A model generated the notes under the pieces. It did not search any database and had not been told where the DNA came from. It saw only the letters and a list, made by a program, of their open reading frames with translations. Source: Salvia splendens (Eukaryota > Streptophyta > Magnoliopsida > Lamiales > Lamiaceae). From it: DNA of 64,000 nt. The stretch covers positions 1,426,001 through 1,490,000 of the forward strand of contig NC_056046.1 of assembly GCF_004379255.2 (NCBI RefSeq), in the 5' to 3' direction. Numbering within the stretch: position 1 is the stretch's first letter; each line of letters begins with the position of its first letter. Positions 57,122 to 64,000 of the stretch are shown one piece after another. The translations under genes were made by a program, and so were the position numbers.

Positions 57122-57984
57122 TGTTGAATATTGGTGGACTTCATTTGGGCCTGGTTTATTTGTAGCCCATGTGTATCTTAATTGGGCCTGACCCAATTCA
57201 CTCACCTCTCACTCCTGGATGCCGCCACGTGCCCCTCTCACTCGGATCCTTGTCTCCAGCCGTTGGATCCAGGTTTGTGTTTGTTATGAGAGTGAGACCC
57301 TTGGTCTTTCTGGTTCACTCTCATATTCTCACTCTCTCTCTACTCTCACACGCTCTCTCTCTGTTCTCTCGCTCCCTCTCTTCTGTTCTTCTTCTCCGAC
57401 GGTTCTCCGCCGGATTTCTGATGCTCTCTCACGGTTGAAAGTGTAGAGGAGCTTGCTAAAGTAACTAGGGAGGCAACTGCTTCGGTTGCTGAGTAGTTGA
57501 TGAACTAGGGTTTTGTTTTGGAGCGTGTTCTGTGAGGTTTTGTTTCTTGAACGGTTAGATCTGGTGTTTAGGGGTTGTGTTGGCCTGGAATCGGGAGTGT
57601 GAGGTGATTCACCGGTTGATTCGGCGGTACTCCTTTGGATCTGAGTTCTGGAGAATGGGCTGTATCATCGGCGGGTGTCTGAGCCGTTGATTGTTGTTTC
57701 TTTCATGTGTACTTAAGTTCTCTTGTCTATTTGTGACAGATCTGAGAAGATCTGTTTTCTTGTGTTACTGACTCGTTTACTTAGTGTACAGGTTAAAGGA
57801 GCTGGAGATAGGAAGCTATCGTGAACGTGTGTAATAGATAGCTTACTTTTCTGTAATCTGTATTTGAGATTGGTTGTAATCTTGAATGTATTATCAGTCG
57901 CTTGGTTGGAGTTTGACTGAGCTCCCTATTCAAGAATAAAGAGGTCTTGGTAATTAGTGAACCCGATCTAGTCTGATCCCTACA
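57122..57984 (+). repeat. 5' LTR of the copia element
   Basis: 863 bp. It contains a CT-rich stretch (TCTCACTCTCTCTCTACTC) and ends CCCTACA. Confidence 0.92.
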
Positions 57985-57985
57985 A

Positions 57986-57998
57986 TGGTATCAGAGCC
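57986..57998 (+). other. Copia primer-binding site (tRNA-iMet type)
   Basis: TGGTATCAGAGCC, one base after the 5' LTR. It is the complement of the 3' end of plant initiator-Met tRNA. Confidence 0.92.
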
Positions 57999-58413
57999 AC
58001 GGGGGGACTAGATCGGCACGCCAAGTCGCATAAGGAGGTGGGCAAGTGGAATCCTCCTTCGAGAGGGGGTTCACTCTGGTAAATTGGCTGTAACCTTCTT
58101 GTTTTACTGTTCTCTGTTGTAGTTGCCAACCTTAGGCTTGGGTTATTGTTGCTGGTAGTTGGTTCTTGGCAAGAACTTAGGTTTTAATTGCTTTCTTGAG
58201 TTCTGTTGTTGCTTCTGCTGTTGTTTGGTAGTGCTCTGTGCATCTGACCTCTTTTTTTACTTGCCACCAAGCACTGATACTGCCAAAGTGACCCCCTGCG
58301 CCCTCCAAGAGTGAGTGATTGCGAACTGGGATAGCCTTTGCCAGTGTGCTCGTGACAGTCAGGGATTTTGAGGCTGGTTGTCTGTGAGAAAGTGTGTTCT
58401 AAGTGTTTGCTAA

Positions 58414-61400
58414 ATGTCTCTGTGCTTTAAGGTGTGTAAGGCTCTCTGTGTTTGTCTTGCTTCTTGTGCTCTTGTGAAAATTTTTGCAACAATGACTCAA
58501 CCTGTTGGTTTGATCCCTTTCAATGGTAAAAATGATTTTGTGATCTGGAAACAGAAAATGAAATGTGTTTTGATTCAACAAAAAGTGTTTAAAGTTGTTG
58601 ATGGTTCCTTACCTGAGGGTACTGATCAGGATAAAATTGATGAGATGAATGAGTTGGCTAGAGCCACTATTGTGTTAAATCTGTCTGATTCTGTGATTAG
58701 GAAGGTTGATCATATTGAATCTGCTTCTGAAATGTGGAAAAGTCTTGATACTCTGTATACTGAGACTTCTATGTCTTCTAGAATGTATCTGCTGGAAAAA
58801 TTGTTCAAATTTAAGCTTGATTTGTCTAAAGACATTGATGATAATATTGATAAATTTCAGAAGCTTGTGCAAGACATTAAAAGGTCTGGTGATAAAACTA
58901 TAGATGAATACACAAGCATAGCTCTTATGAATGCCATACCTGATTCCTATAGTGATGTTAAAGCTGCCATTAAGTATGGCAGGGATTCTGCCCCCCTTGA
59001 TTTAATTGTAAGCTCCTTAAAATCTAAAGAATTGGAATTAAGGGAAAGAGCTGCAGATAAGAGTGCTTTTAATAAGGCTCTAAATGTTAGAGGTAGATCT
59101 CAAACTAGAGGGGGTAAAGACTCTAATAATGGATCAGGCTCCAACTCTAAGTCTAGAAAAAAGTATAGATCTAGATCCAATAGCAGGGATCCTAAATCTT
59201 TTAGGAAGTGTTTCAATTGTGGGGAAGTAGGACACTATAAAAAGGAGTGCACTAAGCCTAAAAGGAAGAAAAACCCCAATAATGACACTCAAATTGAAAA
59301 TCTTGCTAATGTGGCTAAGTATGATGCTGATAATGAATGTGTTTTCATGGTGCATGATCTGATGTTTATTAATGCCTCTCCTGATTGCCCCTTTACCTCA
59401 AATGACTGGCTCTGTGACTCAGGTTGCACTTATCATGTTAGTCCTTACAAGGAGGTCTTTTCTGAGCTAAAACCTGTTACTAATACTTATGTGTCTATGG
59501 CTGATGATAAGAAATTTGAAATTCATGGTATTGGCACTGTGTGTTTAAAGTTTGACAATGGTTTTGTGCTCTGTCTGAAAAATGTGAGATATGTCCCTGA
59601 TCTTTGCTACAATTTGATGTCTTGCACTGCTCTTGAAGCTGCTGGGATGGGGGGAAAGTGGGGGGATGGTGGCATGAAAATTTGCAGAGGATCTATGTGT
59701 CTCTTTAAGGCCAGCAAGAAATGTGGTTTATATGTCTGCAATGCAGTGCCTCTGTCATGTGAAAATGCCTATGCTAATGTGGTTAAAAGTAATAAAACAA
59801 TGTTATGGCATGAGAGGCTAGGGCATATGAGTCAAAAAGGTTTAAACATTCTGAAAAAGCATGCCATTTTATCTGATTCTGATGTGGTTGACAGTTTACC
59901 TTTTTGTGATACTTGTGTGCTGGGTAAACAGCACAGGGTCTCTTTCCCTTCTCCTGTGCCTACTAATGTGAGTAACTGTATTTTGGAATATTTGCACATG
60001 GATGTTTGGGGGCCTACCTCTGTGTCTTCTCACTCTGGTTCAGTGTACTTCCTATCCATTATTGATGATTTCTCTAGGAAGGTGTGGTGTTTTCTCATGA
60101 AACATAAGTATGATGTCTTTGAGAAACTAAAAACCTGGAAGATTTTGATTGAAACTCAAACTAGTAAGAAGATTAAAGCAATCAGAACTGATAATGGCTT
60201 GGAATTCTGCAATAAACAGATTGATGACTTATGTGCTGCATATGGTATTAAAAGACATATAACTGTTCCTTATACACCTCAACAAAATGGGGTGGCTGAA
60301 AGGATGAATAGGACTTTGCTTGATAAAGTAAGATGCATGCTTAGTAAATCTGGTTTATCTAAGAAATTTTGGGGTGAGGCTTTGTTGACTACTGCTTACT
60401 TGATAAATAGATCTCCCTCTGTGCCTCTCAATGGACAATGTCCTGAATTTGTGTTTACTGGTAAACCTATATCTCTTTTACATCTCAGGGTGTTTGGCTG
60501 TGCAGCTTTTGTGCATAACAAAACTGATAAACTTGAGCCTAGATCTAGGAAAGGTGTTTTCCTAGGATATCCTGAGGGTGTTAAGGGTTATAGGATCTGG
60601 ATAAGGGATGAACCAGGGTTTAAGGTCATAATTAGCAGGGATGTTGTCTTCAATGAAGCTGAATTCCCTTGCCTAAGGTTGACAGTTGACCAAACTCCAC
60701 AATCTGTGGACAATGAACCTCTTATGGAGGTGGAGTCTACAGAACCACTCACTGGTGTGGAGAATCAGAATGATACTCCAAGTGAGGTGGAGCAGTCATT
60801 CTGGAACACTTACCCAGTCTTTACACCTGATGAGACACCCAATGAGGGAAATTTAAATAATATTGTGCCTCAAAATGTGGATAACATGGCTGATAATAAT
60901 GATATGCATGCTAGTCCTGTAAGGAATAATTCTCCTGTCCAGAATATTATGCAAAGTCCATCTGGGGTGCAAAATGCCATTGATGATACTGACTTGAGCA
61001 ATTATGTGTTAGCTAGGGATAGAGCTAGAAGACAGAATGTTTCAAAACCTACCAGATTTGTTGGCTTGATTGCTCTTATTAATTTGGCTTTTAATGTGCA
61101 TGAGTCTGATGGGGATGAACCCCAATCTTATAAGCAAGCAACTAAATCTATGTTTTGGAATCAATGGCAAAAGGCTATGTTAGAAGAGATGCATTCTCTT
61201 AAGATTAACCTTACCTGGATACTTGTTCCTTTACCTCCTGGAGCATCTGTGGTAGATTGCAGGTGGTTATACAAACTGAAAAATGAGGTGGAGGGTCTGA
61301 GGTACAAGGCCAGATTAGTTGCAAAAGGGTTTACTCAACAAGAGGGGGTAGACTACACTGAAATTTTTGCTCCTGTTGTTAAATTCACTACGGTCAGATT

Positions 61401-62673
61401 GATGCTTGCTTTGTGTGCTCACTTTAATTGGGAATTAAAACAGATGGATGTCAAAACTGCCTTTTTGCATGGTGATTTAGATAAACCTATCTACATGAAA
61501 CAGCCTGAAGGCTTTGTTGATCCCAAGTTTCCCAATCATGTGTGTTTACTAAAAAAGGCTTTGTATGGTTTGAAACAATCTCCTAGGCAATGGAATATTA
61601 AGTTTAACAGTTGTATGCATAAATTGGGTTTTGTAAGAAGCACTTTTGATGCATGCTTGTATGTTAAGGATCTTGATTCCCCTGAGCCTGTGTTCTTGTT
61701 ACTGTATGTTGATGACATGCTTATTATGGGACCTTGTCTGAAAACTATAAAGTCTGTTCAGTCTGCTTTAAGTGAGAATTTTGACATGAAGGATTTAGGT
61801 GATGCTCAGAAGATCTTAGGGATAAATATTTTCAGAGATAGGAAGGCTTCTACCCTTGTGTTGCATCAGGAACCTTATGTGTGCAAAATTCTTAAAAAAT
61901 TTAACATGTTTGATTCAAAGCCTGTCTCTGTTCCTCTGGCTTCTCATTTTGTGTTGAGTAAACAGTGTCCTCAAACCAAGTCTGATACTGATGCTATGCA
62001 GAAGATTTCTTATGCTAATGCAATTGGGTCTGTAATGTATTTGATGGTAAGTACTAGGCCTGATATTGCCTATGCAGTTTCATGCCTTAGTAGATATATG
62101 TCAAATCCTGGATCTGTGCATTGGGAAGCTCTGAAATGGCTACTGAGATATCTCAAACATACTGCAAGATATGGATTGTGTTATTCTAAGTGTAAAGATG
62201 GTGTTTCTTTAACTGGTTTTGTGGATTCTAACTATGCTAATGACAGGGATAAGAGGAAGTCAACTACCTCCTATGTGTTTACTGTTTGCAGCTCTTGTAT
62301 CAGTTGGAAGTCTCAATTGCAGCATATAGTGGCATTGTCCACTACAGAGTCAGAGTACATTGCTATCACAGAAGCAATGAAAGAAGCAGTTTGGTTAAAG
62401 GGAGTTCTCTCTGAGCTCAAATTTCTGAAGCTATCTCCCTCTGTGTTTTCTGATTCTCAGTCTGCAATACAGTTATGCAAAAACCCTGTCATTCATGATA
62501 GAACTAAACATATTGATGTAAGGTTCCATTACATTAGGGACATAGCAGAAAAAGGTGAAGTTTTTCTGCATAAGGTGCACACTGATAAAAACCCTGCTGA
62601 TATGGGTACAAAACCTCTGCCTACTGAAAAACTTATTTTCTGCATTAAATTCCTGCATTTTGATTTAGGATAG
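58414..62673 (+). CDS. Copia Gag-Pol polyprotein (1419 aa from first ATG)
   Basis: Domains in order: Gag (UBN2/copia type, from ATG at 58492, MTQPVGLIPFNGKNDFVIW); zinc knuckle CFNCGEVGHYKKEC (from 59209); aspartic protease core WLCDSGCTYHV (Asp at 59416); GAG-pre-integrase with HERLGHMSQ and CDTCVLGKQ; integrase core with HMDVWGP, IRTDNGLEF and QQNGVAERMNR (the D, D, E residues); reverse transcriptase with KARLVAKGFTQQ and the YVDD active site (Asp at 61711); RNase H with GFVDSNYAN and ALSTTESEYIA; final NPADMGTKPL. No stop or frameshift was found. The true start is probably the second in-frame ATG (58492), because the 26 residues before it are not Gag-like. The Gag and RT style fits the Tork-type lineages, but I cannot place it without a tree. 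Confidence 0.95.
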   Translation: MSLCFKVCKALCVCLASCALVKIFATMTQPVGLIPFNGKNDFVIWKQKMKCVLIQQKVFKVVDGSLPEGTDQDKIDEMNELARATIVLNLSDSVIRKVDHIESASEMWKSLDTLYTETSMSSRMYLLEKLFKFKLDLSKDIDDNIDKFQKLVQDIKRSGDKTIDEYTSIALMNAIPDSYSDVKAAIKYGRDSAPLDLIVSSLKSKELELRERAADKSAFNKALNVRGRSQTRGGKDSNNGSGSNSKSRKKYRSRSNSRDPKSFRKCFNCGEVGHYKKECTKPKRKKNPNNDTQIENLANVAKYDADNECVFMVHDLMFINASPDCPFTSNDWLCDSGCTYHVSPYKEVFSELKPVTNTYVSMADDKKFEIHGIGTVCLKFDNGFVLCLKNVRYVPDLCYNLMSCTALEAAGMGGKWGDGGMKICRGSMCLFKASKKCGLYVCNAVPLSCENAYANVVKSNKTMLWHERLGHMSQKGLNILKKHAILSDSDVVDSLPFCDTCVLGKQHRVSFPSPVPTNVSNCILEYLHMDVWGPTSVSSHSGSVYFLSIIDDFSRKVWCFLMKHKYDVFEKLKTWKILIETQTSKKIKAIRTDNGLEFCNKQIDDLCAAYGIKRHITVPYTPQQNGVAERMNRTLLDKVRCMLSKSGLSKKFWGEALLTTAYLINRSPSVPLNGQCPEFVFTGKPISLLHLRVFGCAAFVHNKTDKLEPRSRKGVFLGYPEGVKGYRIWIRDEPGFKVIISRDVVFNEAEFPCLRLTVDQTPQSVDNEPLMEVESTEPLTGVENQNDTPSEVEQSFWNTYPVFTPDETPNEGNLNNIVPQNVDNMADNNDMHASPVRNNSPVQNIMQSPSGVQNAIDDTDLSNYVLARDRARRQNVSKPTRFVGLIALINLAFNVHESDGDEPQSYKQATKSMFWNQWQKAMLEEMHSLKINLTWILVPLPPGASVVDCRWLYKLKNEVEGLRYKARLVAKGFTQQEGVDYTEIFAPVVKFTTVRLMLALCAHFNWELKQMDVKTAFLHGDLDKPIYMKQPEGFVDPKFPNHVCLLKKALYGLKQSPRQWNIKFNSCMHKLGFVRSTFDACLYVKDLDSPEPVFLLLYVDDMLIMGPCLKTIKSVQSALSENFDMKDLGDAQKILGINIFRDRKASTLVLHQEPYVCKILKKFNMFDSKPVSVPLASHFVLSKQCPQTKSDTDAMQKISYANAIGSVMYLMVSTRPDIAYAVSCLSRYMSNPGSVHWEALKWLLRYLKHTARYGLCYSKCKDGVSLTGFVDSNYANDRDKRKSTTSYVFTVCSSCISWKSQLQHIVALSTTESEYIAITEAMKEAVWLKGVLSELKFLKLSPSVFSDSQSAIQLCKNPVIHDRTKHIDVRFHYIRDIAEKGEVFLHKVHTDKNPADMGTKPLPTEKLIFCIKFLHFDLG

Positions 62674-62928
62674 TTGCATGCCCCGGGGATAAAAAGACCT
62701 CAGTCATCCTACCTTCCTTGGTAAAGCTGGTATGAGGACTGAGGCAAGAAGCCCTCCTAGACTAATGGGTTTAGTCCCTCTGGTGTCTGGAGGCAGTTTG
62801 GTGGTTCCCAAAAAGCCAGTGGACTTTGTCCTTTGGGGCTGAGGGGGCTGCCATATAGGCTGCGATGAATTTAACCTTAGCCGGTTGGTACTAGCTGGTT
62901 TCACAGAATGGAAGTCCAAGGTGGAGTA

Positions 62929-63791
62929 TGTTGAATATTGGTGGACTTCATTTGGGCCTGGTTTATTTGTAGCCCATGTGTATCTTAATTGGGCCTGACC
63001 CAATTCACTCACCTCTCACTCCTGGATGCCGCCACGTGCCCCTTTCACTCGGATCCTTGTCTCCAGCCGTTGGATCCAGGTTTGTGTTTGTTATGAGAGT
63101 GAGACCCTTGGTCTTTCTGGTTCACTCTCATATTCTCACTCTCTCTCTACTCTCAGACGCTCTCTCTCTGTTCTCTCGCTCCCTCTCATCTGTTCTTCTT
63201 CTCCGACGGTTCTCCGCCGGATTTCTGATGCTCTCTCACGGTTGAAAGTGTAGAGGAGCTTGCTACAGTAACTAGGGAGACAACTGCTTCGGTTGCTGAG
63301 TAGTTGATGAACTAGGGTTTTATTTTGGAGCGTGTTCTGTGAGGTTTTGTTTCTTGAACGGTTAGATCTGGTGTTTAGGGGTTGTGTTGGCCTGGAATCG
63401 GGAGTGTGAGGTGATTCACCGGTTGATTCGGCGGTACTCCTTTGGATCTGAGTTCTGGAGAATGGGCTGTATCATCGGCGGGTGTCTGAGCCGTTGATTG
63501 TTGTTTATTTCATGTGTACTTAAGTTCTCTTGTCTATTTGTGACAGATCTGAGAAGATCTGTTTTCTTGTGTTACTGACTCGTTTACTTAGTGTACAGGT
63601 TAAAGGAGCTGGAGATAGGAAGCTATCGTGAACGTGTGTAATAGATAGCTTACTTTTCTGTAATCTGTATTTGAGATTGGTTGTAATCTTGAATGTATTA
63701 TCAGTCGCTTGGTTGGAGTTTGACTGAGCTCCCTATTCAAGAATAAAGAGGTCTTGGTAATTAGTGAACCCGATCTAGTCTGATCCCTACA
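62929..63791 (+). repeat. 3' LTR of the copia element
   Basis: 863 bp, the same length as the 5' LTR, with about seven substitutions seen by eye, for example C/T at the CCCCT(C/T)TCACTCGG site. Confidence 0.92.
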
Positions 63792-63796
63792 AAGGA

Positions 63797-64000
63797 AAAA
63801 GAGTATCCGTCTAATAAAAATTTACGACTAAAGAAGAAAAATACATATTACAATCGCAAATTCAATTTCAAAAAAGTAAACCAAACAGGTAGACATATAT
63901 TGCATTAGACCTAATAATAATGGCGAAGTCGAAGTTGGGGATTATGTTGGGATATGGATCTCCAAGCTGAACCTTCCTCATCCTCTCCGTATGTTTTTAC
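63797..64000. other. Unassigned right edge of window
   Basis: Just over 200 bp of host sequence. The minus strand has an open stretch reading KVQLGDPYPNIIPNFDFA near 63990-63920 that might belong to a gene outside the window. I cannot assign it. Confidence 0.3.

Larger units (their letters stand above)
57122..63791 (+). mobile_element. Ty1/copia LTR retrotransposon, apparently intact
   Basis: 6670 bp. LTRs of 863 bp each (57122-57984 and 62929-63791) begin TGTTGAATATTGG and end GATCCCTACA, with about seven differences. The tRNA-iMet primer site TGGTATCAGAGCC is at 57986 and a purine tract AAGGTGGAGTA precedes the 3' LTR. One ORF of 1419 codons encodes all retroviral-type domains, with integrase before RT, defining Ty1/copia. 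Left flank CAGTA and right flank AAGGA differ, so the element lacks its own target duplication; AAGGA matches the flank left of the TRIM array. Confidence 0.93.

Noticed and set aside
57169..57446. Frames of 75-89 codons, repeated at 62976-63253
   Set aside because: They are within the copia LTRs and appear in both copies because the LTRs are duplicates.
63909..64000. Start or end of another gene at the right edge
   Set aside because: Too little sequence; neither strand gives a recognisable motif.

Overview
This is a nuclear window from a flowering plant. Genes carry GT-AG introns, the intergenic DNA is AT-rich, and MITEs, LTR retrotransposons and a Mutator-like element are present. The R1/Rx-type NLR remnants look like those of asterids, possibly Lamiales; that placement is inference. 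No prokaryotic or organellar gene clusters, rRNA genes or tRNA genes were seen.

Layout. The first 1.2 kb holds the 3' part of an NLR resistance gene whose tail is a 48-bp tandem repeat broken by a stop codon. At 2.3-3.5 kb is a small two-exon gene for a probable secreted 69-aa peptide, with two adjacent MITEs in its intron. After about 5 kb of gene-free AT-rich DNA comes a three-exon R2R3-MYB gene (MYB103-like, 8.6-10.1 kb), then a frameshifted NLR pseudogene (12.0-12.7 kb). The minus strand carries three multi-exon genes that I could splice completely: a SurE-type phosphatase (13.2-16.4 kb, 10 exons, 373 aa), a two-RRM glycine-rich hnRNP-like protein (19.7-22.0 kb, 6 exons, 418 aa) and a cell-wall invertase (22.9-25.3 kb, 7 exons including a 9-bp micro-exon, 563 aa). 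An 820-bp inverted-repeat element and Stowaway- and Harbinger-like MITEs lie between them.

A decayed 4.3-kb Mutator-like element occupies 27.0-31.3 kb. Its long termini are studded with short palindromes. At 35.2-37.9 kb is an INDETERMINATE DOMAIN (IDD) zinc-finger gene. Its first exon has been hit by a tiny poly(A) insertion flanked by a target duplication, which puts a stop ten codons after the first ATG. A similar poly(A) insertion (as poly-T) sits at 32.7 kb.

From 42.5 to 54.7 kb there is a local cluster of duplicated copies of a small single-coding-exon gene for an unrecognised membrane-like protein. Two copies are interrupted by members of one family of short LTR retrotransposons that carry only a gag-like ORF. 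One member has a tandem LTR-gag-LTR-gag structure; the other has two identical 328-bp LTRs and a clean 5-bp target duplication. A solo LTR lies in a third copy.

From 56.2 to 63.8 kb a three-LTR TRIM array is joined head to tail to an intact 6.7-kb Ty1/copia element with a 1419-aa open polyprotein. The only matching 5-bp direct repeat, AAGGA, flanks the whole TRIM-copia composite. This suggests one chimeric insertion and is the most unusual structure in the window.

The recognisable genes (transcription factors, invertase, RNA-binding protein, phosphatase, NLRs) are ordinary single plant genes and do not form an evident pathway cluster.
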